From Fodinibius salinus (lineage in GTDB: Bacteria > Bacteroidota > Rhodothermia > Balneolales > Balneolaceae), in contig NZ_VNHY01000002.1 in assembly GCF_008124865.1 (NCBI RefSeq), forward strand, positions 1 to 64,000: DNA of 64,000 nt, given 5' to 3'. The translations under genes were made by a program, and so were the position numbers. The first letter of the stretch is position 1, and the number at the start of each line of letters is the position of its first letter. Of the stretch, positions 9,072 to 17,459 are shown one piece after another. Under the pieces are notes generated by a model. It was not told where the DNA came from and did no database searches. It was given only the letters and a program-made list of their open reading frames with translations.

Positions 9072-10127
9072 TTAAATAATTCCTGCTTCGCGCAGCATAT
9101 TTAACGTTCCTTCAAGCTGCTTGAGCTGCTCATAATCATAGTCGGGACTCAATTCCAAGGCCTCTTTAGCTTCCAGCATATACTTGGGGAGTTCCGCCTT
9201 TTCTGTTACCGGATATTCATTCACTGATTGAGCCGCATATTCTTGAGCCTGTTTTGACAGTAGAAAACTTATGAACTTCTGTGCCAGCTTTGGATTATCA
9301 GCAGTTTTTAACTGTGACACTCCTGTTACTAATGCCAAGTTTCCAATATCGCCATTGTCAAAGTGATACGTTTCAATATTAGCATCAGGGTTAGGACCTT
9401 CCTCTCCATAATGTTCATGATCTTCGAAATATCCTTCCTTGCCCCCATGCTTTGTTTGGATTACATAGTAGTGGTTGGTGAGTCCGAGATCGATTTCACC
9501 GGCCATAATAGCCTGTACCATCGGCGTGTTAGAACTATAAGCTTTAGGATTGAGAAGCTGCATATTCAGAAGCCACTTTTTAGCCGTTTCGTTATCTTCG
9601 GTCAATCGAAGAGCTGTGATAAAATCATAGAAACTGGAATAGGTGGGTGTCCATCCAATGCGACCTTTGAATCCATCCATTTTTGGTAAATCAAGAACTG
9701 AGCTTGGCAGATCTTCAGGGTTTACGGTTTCAGGATTGTATGCCAAGACTCGAAATCGCGCTGTTACCGGTACCCATTCTCCGCTTGCAGATTGATAAGC
9801 ATCCGGCTTTTTAATCAATGAATCAGGCAGTGTTGTTAACATCCCCTGTTCTTTTGCCTGTGCAAGAGCTCCTGTTGTATTTGCCCAATACACATCTGCC
9901 GGACTTTGGTCGCCCTCTTCACTCATCACGGCCAACAATTCGGCATCGTTTCCATAACGCACTTCAATATCGATACCAGTCTGTTTCTTAAAATCGGTGA
10001 CCAGTTGCTTTACCAGTGCCTGGCTACGTCCGGAATAAACCACCAATTGGTCAGAAGAAGACTGCGTACAAGAACCAATTAGAAAAATCGTCAATACGGT
10101 AAGAAATACTTTTGTTAATTGCTTCAT
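9072..10127 (-). CDS. Fe(3+) ABC transporter substrate-binding lipoprotein (FbpA/FutA-like)
   Basis: This is a 351-residue periplasmic binding lipoprotein. The lipobox is IGSC with Cys20. The mature protein begins QLVVYSGRSQALVKQLV, the classic start of class IV ferric-binding proteins. The paired tyrosines in GLTNHYYVIQ match the two Tyr ligands of FbpA-type proteins. In most genomes this gene is followed by permease and ATPase genes, but here it is followed by a porin and a flavin redox run, so the transporter subunits must lie elsewhere. A hairpin and a palindromic operator lie upstream, between it and the haem gene. It heads the leftward operon that runs down to apbE. Confidence 0.85.
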   Translation of the reverse strand: MKQLTKVFLTVLTIFLIGSCTQSSSDQLVVYSGRSQALVKQLVTDFKKQTGIDIEVRYGNDAELLAVMSEEGDQSPADVYWANTTGALAQAKEQGMLTTLPDSLIKKPDAYQSASGEWVPVTARFRVLAYNPETVNPEDLPSSVLDLPKMDGFKGRIGWTPTYSSFYDFITALRLTEDNETAKKWLLNMQLLNPKAYSSNTPMVQAIMAGEIDLGLTNHYYVIQTKHGGKEGYFEDHEHYGEEGPNPDANIETYHFDNGDIGNLALVTGVSQLKTADNPKLAQKFISFLLSKQAQEYAAQSVNEYPVTEKAELPKYMLEAKEALELSPDYDYEQLKQLEGTLNMLREAGII

Positions 10128-10179
10128 AATATCTGATCCGAGATCTTCACTTTTCGTTTACATTAAAAGCGTATCATCG

Positions 10180-10198
10180 GGCTCGAGACAGACGAGCC
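10180..10198 (-). other. 5' UTR hairpin of the iron-binding protein transcript
   Basis: The inverted repeat GGCTCG / CGAGCC surrounds a 7-nt loop, about 55 bp upstream of the start codon of the leftward gene. No U-tract follows on either strand. It could be a leader structure; I matched it to no known riboswitch. Confidence 0.35.
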
Positions 10199-10213
10199 GC
10201 ACGAAACACTATG

Positions 10214-10238
10214 CTTAATTAGATTAATTCTAATTAAG
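10214..10238. promoter_or_regulatory. palindromic operator between iron operon and haem gene
   Basis: A perfect 10-bp inverted repeat, CTTAATTAGA and TCTAATTAAG, is separated by 5 nt. It lies in the 139-bp gap between the divergent iron-binding protein gene (start 10127) and the protoporphyrinogen oxidase gene (start 10267). The TTAG...CTAA core recalls operators of DtxR/IdeR-type metalloregulators more than the classic Fur box. Coordinate iron control of both directions is an inference. Confidence 0.55.
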
Positions 10239-10266
10239 GAACGGAAGGTATTTAATTTATTATACA

Positions 10267-11637
10267 ATGACTAATAAAAAATCCCCTGTTGCCATACTTG
10301 GCGCAGGTATTTCGGGACTAACAACTGCCCATGTCCTAGCCCAACAAAATGTGCCTGTCACAGTCTATGAAAAACGGGACGAAGTAGGTGGTGCTATCCA
10401 TTCTACACAGAAAGACGATTGGCTAGTTGAGGAGGGGCCCAACACCCTGATGGTACGCACACAAAAAGTTTGGGATTTTCTGGCCGAACTGGAACTTGAT
10501 GAACGCATCCGAGAAGCAAATGAGGCCGCTCAAAAACGGTTTATCATTAAAAATGGCACGGCTGTTGTCCTACCAAACTCACTCGGGAGTTTTTTGTCTA
10601 CTCCGCTATTTTCTGCGGGCGCAAAGTTACGGCTCCTGAAAGAGCCTTTTATTAAAGCGTCGGCAAAAGAAGATGAGAGTATCGCTGATTTTATTGAACG
10701 TCGACTGGGCAAACAGCCTCTTGATTACGGAGTGAATCCTTTTGTCTCTGGTATCTTTGCGGGCGATCCCAAACAGCTTTCCATTAAACATACTTTTTCG
10801 AAACTCTGGGAGATGGAACAAAAACATGGAAGCCTAGTCAAAGGCATGTTTAAAAAGGATCGTTCAAATACCTCTCCCAGAAAAGCATTAATCTCTTTTG
10901 ATGGAGGTAATCAGGTACTTCCAAAAGCACTAGCGACTGAACTATCCGGAGCCATTCAAACATCCACAACAGTTACATCTGTTACCTCCAAAGATGGTGG
11001 ATGGCAGGTTAAAGCAAAGACCGGTACAGAAAATATTACAAATCAACATGATTGTGTGGTATCTACCATACCGGCTTATGCAACAACAGGGATTTTTGAG
11101 AACACTATTTTCGATGAGTTTGCTAAACTTCCTTACGCTCCACTCAGCGTGCTGGCTTTAGGCTATAAAAAAGAACAGGTCTCCCATCCGCTAGACGGAT
11201 TCGGCATGCTTGTCCCTGAAGTTGAGGCGTATAATCTTCTTGGGTGCCTATTCTCGTCCACCCTTTTTGAAAGACGTGCTCCTGAAGGCCATCATCTCAT
11301 CACCTGCTTTATTGGAGGAGCTCGAAATCCAAGTTTGGCTTCAAAGCCTAAACAAAAGTTACGTTCTATAGTAACAAGCGAACTCGATGAACTGCTGGGT
11401 ATAGCAGGCGATCCCCTATTTTGCCATCATAAATTTTGGGATAAAGCTATCCCCCAATACGAGGTTGGCTATGATCGCTTTATCTCCCAGATGGAGAAAA
11501 TAGAGCGGCAGCAGCAGGGCCTCTACTTCGATGGGAACTATCGCAATGGCGTATCAGTACCAGACTGCATATCAACAGGAATGAAAACTGCTGAAAAAGT
11601 ATCCTCATTCTTAAGAGATCATAATAAAAAGACATAA
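10267..11637 (+). CDS. hemY: protoporphyrinogen oxidase, FAD type
   Basis: This 456-residue enzyme oxidises protoporphyrinogen IX (or coproporphyrinogen III in some lineages) in late haem synthesis. It has the N-terminal Rossmann FAD motif VAILGAGISGLTTAHVLA. The family segment VYEKRDEVGGAIHST then WLVEEGPNTLM follows, and the C-terminal FAD segment is LYFDGNYRNGVSVPDCISTG. It is the only haem gene here outside the hemH-to-hemL operon at 17-26 kb. It supplies the step between HemF and HemH missing from that operon. It is divergent from the iron-uptake operon across a palindromic operator, which suggests shared iron control. Confidence 0.9.
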   Translation: MTNKKSPVAILGAGISGLTTAHVLAQQNVPVTVYEKRDEVGGAIHSTQKDDWLVEEGPNTLMVRTQKVWDFLAELELDERIREANEAAQKRFIIKNGTAVVLPNSLGSFLSTPLFSAGAKLRLLKEPFIKASAKEDESIADFIERRLGKQPLDYGVNPFVSGIFAGDPKQLSIKHTFSKLWEMEQKHGSLVKGMFKKDRSNTSPRKALISFDGGNQVLPKALATELSGAIQTSTTVTSVTSKDGGWQVKAKTGTENITNQHDCVVSTIPAYATTGIFENTIFDEFAKLPYAPLSVLALGYKKEQVSHPLDGFGMLVPEVEAYNLLGCLFSSTLFERRAPEGHHLITCFIGGARNPSLASKPKQKLRSIVTSELDELLGIAGDPLFCHHKFWDKAIPQYEVGYDRFISQMEKIERQQQGLYFDGNYRNGVSVPDCISTGMKTAEKVSSFLRDHNKKT

Positions 11638-11739
11638 GCTCCCTTCGTCAATTTTGCTAAAATTTTAGTACCTTCATAAACGGAATAAAAGAACCATTTT
11701 TGTACCAAAGAAAATCTGAAAATAAAGTAAGACAGTATT

Positions 11740-13371
11740 ATGGCTAATGCATTTTTTGAACTCCGGGAACCGGAGAACGAACCGGTTTATTCTTATGCCC
11801 CGGGCACACCCGAACGGGAAAAACTAAAAGAAGAAATAGAACACCTGAAAGCGCAGCAAATAGAGATCCCTGCTATTATTGGTGGTCAAGAAGTAAAAAC
11901 AGGGAACACTACTGATCTTGTGACGCCCCATGACCATAGCCACAAACTGGGTGAAACACACCTTTGTGGAAAGAAAGAAGTGGAAATGGCTATTGATGCT
12001 GCTATGGAAGCTCGTGAAGAATGGGCAAAGATGGATTGGCAAGATCGCGTAGCTATCTTTAAGAAAGCAGCAGCCCTGTTGTCAGGATCTTGGCGATATA
12101 AAATCAATGCCTCTACTATGTTGGCACAATCCAAGACCGCCCATCAGTCTGAAATTGATGCTGTTGCCGAACTGGCCGACTTCTTCCGATTTAATGCCTA
12201 CTATTTAACTCAGATTTATCAAGATCAGCCCGATTCCCCTGAAGGAATGTGGAATCGCTCGGAGTATCGTCCACTTGAAGGATTTGTTTTTGCAGTTACT
12301 CCGTTCAACTTTACCTCTATTGCGGGGAACCTGCCATCAGCACCGGCAATCTGCGGAAACGTTGCCCTCTGGAAACCGGCAACTTCTTCGGTCTATTCCA
12401 ACTACTTTATCATGAAACTTCTGCAAGAAGCAGGTCTGCCCGATGGTGTTATTAACTTTCTGCCTGGTAACGGTGCCGATATCGGAGATCCTGTACTTCA
12501 AAGTGAACATCTCTCAGGACTACACTTTACCGGCTCTACCGGAACTTTCCAGCACTTGTGGAAAAGCATTTCTGACAATATTGAAATGTACAACACTTAT
12601 CCACGTATTGTTGGGGAAACCGGCGGTAAGGACTTTATCTTTGCACACAATGAAGCAGACGTCGATGCACTGGTTATTGCTGCGCTGCGAGCAGCTTACG
12701 AATTTCAGGGGCAAAAATGCTCTGCTGCTTCTCGCATGTATATTCCGGAATCGTTGTGGAATGAGTTCAAAGAGAAATTTACTGCTGAAGTTGAAAAAAT
12801 TAAGATGGGCGAAGCAGAAAACTTCAGCAACTTTATGACTGCTGTTATCGATCAGGGGGCTTTCGACAGCATCACTGAGTATATCGACTATGCCCATAAT
12901 GCTGATGACGCCGATGTTCTGCTTGGTGGTGACTATGATGATTCGGAAGGCTTCTTCATTGAACCTACTTTTGTACATGCTAAAGACCCTCACTTCAAAA
13001 CCATGGAAGAAGAGATCTTTGGTCCTGTATTAACGGCTTATGTATATGAAGATGACAAGTTTGATGAAACACTCGAACTATGCGATAATACGTCGCCATA
13101 TGCACTTACAGGAGCAATCTTCTCACAAAATCGTTATGCTCTTAATAAAATGGCCGATCGTCTGCGTCAAGCAGCCGGTAACTTCTATATTAATGACAAG
13201 CCCACTGCGGCCGTTGTAAACCAGCAACCCTTTGGTGGTGCACGAAAGTCCGGCACAAACGATAAAGCCGGAAGTGCGGCCAACTTGATGCGCTGGATTT
13301 CGATTCGTTCTATCAAAGAAACCCAGGAGCCACCCAAAGACTGGACTTATCCATTTATGGGTGACGAATAA
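11740..13371 (+). CDS. pruA: L-glutamate gamma-semialdehyde dehydrogenase (1-pyrroline-5-carboxylate dehydrogenase)
   Basis: This NAD-dependent aldehyde dehydrogenase makes the second step of proline degradation, glutamate semialdehyde to glutamate. At 543 residues it matches the monofunctional ALDH4-like P5CDH. The catalytic Cys327 lies in FQGQKCSAASRMY, the general-base Glu in VGETGGKDF, and the C-terminal segment contains NDKPTAAVVNQQPFGGARKSG. No proline dehydrogenase is nearby, so it is not fused or linked to PutA. The gene ends in a strong intrinsic terminator shared with the convergent lipoprotein gene. Confidence 0.93.
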   Translation: MANAFFELREPENEPVYSYAPGTPEREKLKEEIEHLKAQQIEIPAIIGGQEVKTGNTTDLVTPHDHSHKLGETHLCGKKEVEMAIDAAMEAREEWAKMDWQDRVAIFKKAAALLSGSWRYKINASTMLAQSKTAHQSEIDAVAELADFFRFNAYYLTQIYQDQPDSPEGMWNRSEYRPLEGFVFAVTPFNFTSIAGNLPSAPAICGNVALWKPATSSVYSNYFIMKLLQEAGLPDGVINFLPGNGADIGDPVLQSEHLSGLHFTGSTGTFQHLWKSISDNIEMYNTYPRIVGETGGKDFIFAHNEADVDALVIAALRAAYEFQGQKCSAASRMYIPESLWNEFKEKFTAEVEKIKMGEAENFSNFMTAVIDQGAFDSITEYIDYAHNADDADVLLGGDYDDSEGFFIEPTFVHAKDPHFKTMEEEIFGPVLTAYVYEDDKFDETLELCDNTSPYALTGAIFSQNRYALNKMADRLRQAAGNFYINDKPTAAVVNQQPFGGARKSGTNDKAGSAANLMRWISIRSIKETQEPPKDWTYPFMGDE

Positions 13372-13432
13372 TGCATATGCTATTCATCGGATGACAATCT
13401 TAGCCGCCCGATGAAAATTAAATGCTTTAACT

Positions 13433-13466
13433 AAAAAAGGCCCCGAGCATTCGGGGCCTTTTTTGT
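13433..13466. terminator. bidirectional intrinsic terminator
   Basis: A 14-bp perfect stem (A-run, GGCCCCGA, loop GCAT, then its complement and a T-run) lies between the convergent pruA and lipoprotein genes. It has U-tracts on both strands, so it can end both transcripts. Confidence 0.9.
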
Positions 13467-13489
13467 TTTTGTTCTTCTGCGCTCAAAAA

Positions 13490-13924
13490 TTATGAGTCAA
13501 TACCTAAATCTTCTTTTAGGTTATTAAAAGAATTGTTAAGGCTGTCTAGCTGGGCATCAACGCCTTCTTTTAAATCCTGCCAATTCTCACGAGACTTAGC
13601 CTTCATCTCTTCCAGATTATTTTCCAGTGTTTCTTTCTGATCCTGCATCTTTTGCCACTGCTTTTTTAGCTTGGCTTTAGACTCACCGGACTCCTCGCTA
13701 ATCCTTTGTTGTAAAATATCCATCTCGGATTCGATAGCAGCCAAATCTTCCTCTACATTGTTTATAAATTCTTCTTTAGTTACTTCAAGCTCTTTTTGTG
13801 CAGCTTCCATTGTTTCTTTAGCTTCTTCTTGAGTCTGGCTCATATTATCTTTTGACTTCTCTGCACATCCTAAAAAAGCCAGACTCACAAATATCACAAA
13901 AATAATAAGTGAAATACGTTTCAT
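13490..13924 (-). CDS. small coiled-coil lipoprotein
   Basis: This is a 144-residue predicted lipoprotein. The signal peptide ends in the lipobox FLGC (Cys20). The rest is almost entirely charged helix rich in Glu, Lys and Gln with heptad-like spacing, from TQEEAKETMEAAQKELE to the C-terminus. That is typical of periplasmic coiled-coil proteins of stress or envelope type. No catalytic motif is visible and the function is unknown. It stands alone and converges on pruA. Confidence 0.75.
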   Translation of the reverse strand: MKRISLIIFVIFVSLAFLGCAEKSKDNMSQTQEEAKETMEAAQKELEVTKEEFINNVEEDLAAIESEMDILQQRISEESGESKAKLKKQWQKMQDQKETLENNLEEMKAKSRENWQDLKEGVDAQLDSLNNSFNNLKEDLGIDS

Positions 13925-14059
13925 AATGGAATAGATTTAATTCATTATTCGTTATATAATAGTGACATACATACTGATGTTTGTTCCAATCATTAATAAT
14001 GACATTGCTCTGCACTTTTTAGATATTTAACGCTGTTATTTTCAACTGGGATATAAATT

Positions 14060-14899
14060 ATGACAATCAGCATTTTAGGATGCGGATGGCTTGGCCTGCC
14101 TTTGGCTGAGAACCTCCGTGATAGTGGTCACACAGTTAAGGGATCAACAACCTCAGCAGAAAAACTCAATCTGCTCAGAAATAAAAATATTACTCCTTTT
14201 TTACTGGAGCTTACACCCCAAATTGAATGCGAGGAGTGTAATGATTTCTGGGATAGTGATCTATTAGTACTCAATATTCCGCCGGGACGAGGTCGAGACA
14301 ACATTGAAGAATACCATCTTCAACAAATAAATACTGTTGCAGAACAACTTAGTGGCAGTCCAATTGATCGCCTCATATTTATTAGCTCTACCTCTGTTTA
14401 TCCTCCCCAACCGGGCATTGTTGCAGAATCGGATACTGAAAAAGGTAATGCCAAACGGCCTTCAGGCAATGCATTATTGAAGGCTGAAACGTTATTAATG
14501 GAGCAAGAATCTTTCGATACCACCATTATTCGTTTCGGTGGTCTTTATGGCTATGATCGAAATCCTGCACATTTTTTGGCAGGACGCAAGAATGTATCCG
14601 GCGGGAATGCTCCTATAAACCTAATTCACCGCGATGATTGTATCGGCATTATTGATCGAATTATTGATAAAGATGTAAGAGGCGAAATATTTAACGGTGT
14701 TTCCGATGGACATCCACCCAAGAATATGTATTACCCCGCTGCAGCAGAATCACTTGGGCTGGAACCACCTTCTTTTGATGAAAACGAAGATAAAGACAAA
14801 AATTATAAAGTGGTCTCTAACCGAAAACTAAAAGAACTACTGGATTACCGCTTTACGTACCCCAATCCCATGGACAAACTCCAACTGGTAGAATCGTAA
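14060..14899 (+). CDS. YeeZ-like NAD(P)-dependent epimerase/reductase (extended SDR)
   Basis: This is a 279-residue cytosolic protein with an N-terminal Rossmann motif, ISILGCGWLGLPLAENL, of the GxGxxG type. The middle holds ISSTSVYPP, where the Ser and Tyr are typical of extended SDR enzymes, and IIRFGGLYGYDRNP lies further on. This pattern matches the YeeZ group of atypical SDRs, whose substrates are unknown. It is transcribed alone with about 120 bp on each side. Confidence 0.75.
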   Translation: MTISILGCGWLGLPLAENLRDSGHTVKGSTTSAEKLNLLRNKNITPFLLELTPQIECEECNDFWDSDLLVLNIPPGRGRDNIEEYHLQQINTVAEQLSGSPIDRLIFISSTSVYPPQPGIVAESDTEKGNAKRPSGNALLKAETLLMEQESFDTTIIRFGGLYGYDRNPAHFLAGRKNVSGGNAPINLIHRDDCIGIIDRIIDKDVRGEIFNGVSDGHPPKNMYYPAAAESLGLEPPSFDENEDKDKNYKVVSNRKLKELLDYRFTYPNPMDKLQLVES

Positions 14900-15019
14900 T
14901 ATGCAGGATATTCTTTTGCGTAACATATTTTGATCAGTTAAAATTAACTTTCCCATTCACTTGAAGATGCTTTTAAAACATCTATTTTATGGGAGGAACC
15001 GTTAACAAAATTTTTTGGT

Positions 15020-15670
15020 ATGGAAAAAGATATACAAACATACGAGTCCGAAGAATTAACTATCGAATTCGATAAGAACAGATGCATCCATTCAGCAGAG
15101 TGCGTAAATAATCTTAACGAGGTTTTTGATCCCCAGAAAAAACCGTGGATACAACCTGAGGAGGCATCAGCCCAAAAAATTAAAGAAACGGTCCATCATT
15201 GTCCCACTGGTGCATTGCACTATTCTGGCGCGGAAGAGGAAAAGCCAGCGCGGGAAAATACAATTACTGTTGTTCCTGATGGCCCTCTCTATTTACGGGG
15301 TAATATCGAAATCCAAAATGCAGAGGGAGAAACAGTGCTTGAAGATACGCGCGTTGCGCTGTGCCGATGCGGGGCATCGGAAAACAAACCACTCTGCGAT
15401 AATTCTCATGAGCAAATTGATTTCAATGCTGAAGCTGGCTTTGATGAAGCAAAACTAAATCCTACCGACGACGGTGACACATCCCCAAAGAAACTTATTG
15501 TAAAACTGATGGATGATGGCCCTATGCTTTTAGAGGGTACGTATCGCGTTCATTCCATTGCTAACCAAGCGGTAAATAGCTCAAAAAATGTAGCACTATG
15601 CCGATGCGGAGAATCCAGCGGCAAACCTTTTTGTGATGGTACGCATAAAGATGTCGGATTTGAAGCATAA
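15020..15670 (+). CDS. divergent ferredoxin domain plus two CDGSH iron-sulfur domains
   Basis: This is a 216-residue cytosolic iron-sulfur protein with three cluster sites. Residues 1-70 form a Fer4_19-like domain with Cys22, Cys28 and Cys61 (RCIHSAEC and HHCPTGAL). Residues about 80-140 and 160-216 are two CDGSH domains. The first uses Cys115, Cys117, Cys126 and His130 (CDNSH, with Asn for Gly). The second uses Cys194, Cys196, Cys205 and His209 (CDGTH). The 3Cys-1His sites bind redox-active 2Fe-2S clusters in this family. The physiological partner is unknown. Neighbours are small housekeeping genes. Confidence 0.85.
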   Translation: MEKDIQTYESEELTIEFDKNRCIHSAECVNNLNEVFDPQKKPWIQPEEASAQKIKETVHHCPTGALHYSGAEEEKPARENTITVVPDGPLYLRGNIEIQNAEGETVLEDTRVALCRCGASENKPLCDNSHEQIDFNAEAGFDEAKLNPTDDGDTSPKKLIVKLMDDGPMLLEGTYRVHSIANQAVNSSKNVALCRCGESSGKPFCDGTHKDVGFEA

Positions 15671-15732
15671 CCATCATTATATTTCAACAACAGATATAAT
15701 ATCTAACTATTAACACATAACCCTTTGTACCT

Positions 15733-16119
15733 ATGTCTTCCGAAACTGTGGCAGAAAATATGAACATCGAATCGGGCATGGAAATCGGGTTCTTTCACGA
15801 GCCAGATGATATCATGGATCTGCTTGGCGACTTGCCGGATGATGTTGAATTCACTGATAATTTAGTTGGTGCCCGGGTAGATATATTGCTTGCTTTTATA
15901 GAAAACCGCAAAACACTGGAAGCATGCCTCTCTTTACTTAAAGGATCAATGAAAAGAGACGGTACTCTTTGGTTAGCTTATGAAGATGGAGACGAAAATG
16001 AAGATAGCGAGCTGGACCAAGAGTATATCATCAATTTTGCTTCGTCCCTAAATCTTACCGCCGTGGGAGACGTTTCGTTTAATGACGACTGGATGGCTGT
16101 ACAATGTGAACGAGAATAA
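15733..16119 (+). CDS. DUF3052-like small protein
   Basis: This acidic protein of 128 residues has the pattern IGFFHEPDDIMDLLGDLPDDVEF and then LLKGSMKRDGTLWLAYEDGDEN. It ends with SLNLTAVGDVSFNDDWMAVQCERE. This matches the layout of DUF3052-type proteins, which have no known activity. The stop lies 3 bp before the start of the DUF423 gene, so the two are probably cotranscribed. The family assignment is moderate. Confidence 0.55.
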   Translation: MSSETVAENMNIESGMEIGFFHEPDDIMDLLGDLPDDVEFTDNLVGARVDILLAFIENRKTLEACLSLLKGSMKRDGTLWLAYEDGDENEDSELDQEYIINFASSLNLTAVGDVSFNDDWMAVQCERE

Positions 16120-16122
16120 CCT

Positions 16123-16497
16123 ATGCAAAAGCTATTTCTAATAATTGGCAGTCTTGCAATGGCAGTTGCTGTTGCCCTGGGAGCTTTTGGTGCGCATGGA
16201 CTTAAGGAAATGCTTACCCAAGAAATGCTCGATATTTTTGAGACTGGTGTCCGCTATCATTTCTACCATGCTATTGGCCTTCTTTTCATAGGAGTGATAA
16301 CTCACTGGCTTCCTGATTCTCTTCTGCTCCAATGGTCGGGATGGCTAATGGTTGCAGGTATTGTCATTTTCTCGGGCAGCTTATATAGCTTGTCAATTAG
16401 CGGACTCCGCTGGCTAGGTGCTATTACACCCGTCGGGGGGCTCTGTTTTATCGCTGGATGGATCATGCTGGCCACTACACTTTGGCAAACAATGTAA
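16123..16497 (+). CDS. DUF423 family inner-membrane protein
   Basis: This 124-residue protein has four predicted membrane helices. The family signature is near the N-terminus: LGAFGAHGLKEML followed by FETGVRYHFYHAIGLLFIG. The length is normal for the YgdD/YwdK group. The function is unknown. It is tightly packed behind the DUF3052-like gene. Confidence 0.88.
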   Translation: MQKLFLIIGSLAMAVAVALGAFGAHGLKEMLTQEMLDIFETGVRYHFYHAIGLLFIGVITHWLPDSLLLQWSGWLMVAGIVIFSGSLYSLSISGLRWLGAITPVGGLCFIAGWIMLATTLWQTM

Positions 16498-16605
16498 ATA
16501 GATCACGTTACGATTTTCGCTCATCCAGATTCCCAGTTTCCACAACTATAAAAAAGACTTGCAGTTCCCGTTCAATATTATAACTTAACACTAATTATTG
16601 AACAT

Positions 16606-16632
16606 TGTCTCAATTGCTTAGAGACAGCTTTT
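16606..16632 (+). terminator. weak hairpin terminator after the DUF423 gene
   Basis: The inverted repeat TGTCTC / GAGACA with a 9-nt loop is followed by GCTTTTAT. The stem is short; the rest of the 264-bp gap is AT-rich with no gene visible. Confidence 0.35.
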
Positions 16633-16761
16633 ATAATCTGTGGCAAGCACAATAATACAACTATCTATGTAATGGTTAGCCACATTTAGAACAAAATAAC
16701 TTATTTACAACGCTGAAAAGCTCACTTAATTAGTAAAAAACTTCACTAATAACTAATATTC

Positions 16762-17130
16762 ATGACCCTAGACGATTTTCAAGAATTTTGTCTTTCATTC
16801 AATGGCGTATCCAAAGACTTTCCCTTTGATGATGAAACGACCCTGGCCTTTCAAGTAATGGACAAAATTTTTGCTATCACAAATATTGATACCTATGAGG
16901 GTATCAACCTTAAGTGTGACCCTATAAAAGCAGCGATGCTGCGCGACCTCTATGAGGAAGTACAGCCAGGACAACACATGGATAAGAAAAACTGGAATAC
17001 GATAATACCTGAAGGGAAACTGGATGATGAACTCATTGAGGAATGGATTAAAGACTCCTACAACCTAGTAGTAGAAGATCTTTCGCGCAAAAAACAAAAG
17101 AAGCTGGAAAAAATGGAAGAGGACGATTAA
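16762..17130 (+). CDS. MmcQ/YjbR family protein
   Basis: This 122-residue protein belongs to the MmcQ/YjbR (CyaY-like fold) family. It begins MTLDDFQEFCLSFNGVSKDFPFDDETTLAFQV and later has INLKCDP, GQHMDKKNWNTII and DSYNLVVEDLSRK, all family positions. Members are presumed DNA-binding proteins of unknown role. The last four bases overlap the stop of the convergent small membrane gene. Confidence 0.88.
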   Translation: MTLDDFQEFCLSFNGVSKDFPFDDETTLAFQVMDKIFAITNIDTYEGINLKCDPIKAAMLRDLYEEVQPGQHMDKKNWNTIIPEGKLDDELIEEWIKDSYNLVVEDLSRKKQKKLEKMEEDD

Positions 17131-17444
17131 CGGTTTTCGCGCACAAACAAAGATTTGATGCGGTGGAGGCTTTTCTTTTCAAAATTCCACACAAATTCAA
17201 ACTGGCCGAGAATAAATCCAAAAAAGAGAAACAAAATCTGGTAGGATGGAAATACCACCAATACCCAGGCTAGGATTTCAACCACCAAGGGCGTTTGGGA
17301 ACTAAATCCCAACCACCCAAAGACCAGTTTTCGTACATACAGTGCGGTCATTCCCGTTATCGAAAAGATAAACAGGATAAGCAGTAAGCCGCCGATTGTC
17401 TCGACCCCCCACCGTTCCATTAGCTTGTCAATCAGTTCACCCAT
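17127..17444 (-). CDS. small membrane protein (DUF6787-like)
   Basis: This is a 105-residue inner-membrane protein. It has an amphipathic start (MGELIDKLMERWGVETIGG) and two hydrophobic spans of about 20 residues each (about 19-37 and 54-80). A conserved-looking segment, FEFVWNFEKK, follows. It resembles the short Bacteroidota family sometimes mislabelled diacylglyceryl transferase; it is far too short for that enzyme. It lies 15 bp after hemL and is the last gene of the haem operon. Its function is unknown. Confidence 0.6.
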   Translation of the reverse strand: MGELIDKLMERWGVETIGGLLLILFIFSITGMTALYVRKLVFGWLGFSSQTPLVVEILAWVLVVFPSYQILFLFFGFILGQFEFVWNFEKKSLHRIKSLFVRENR

Positions 17445-17459
17445 CGTATTTTGGGATAG

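Noticed and set aside
10180-10198. Riboswitch upstream of the iron-binding gene
   Set aside because: Only one short hairpin is visible; I could match no known riboswitch core.
10214-10238. Classic Fur box
   Set aside because: The palindrome lacks the GATAATGATAATCATTATC-type pattern; a DtxR-like site is a closer but unproven match.
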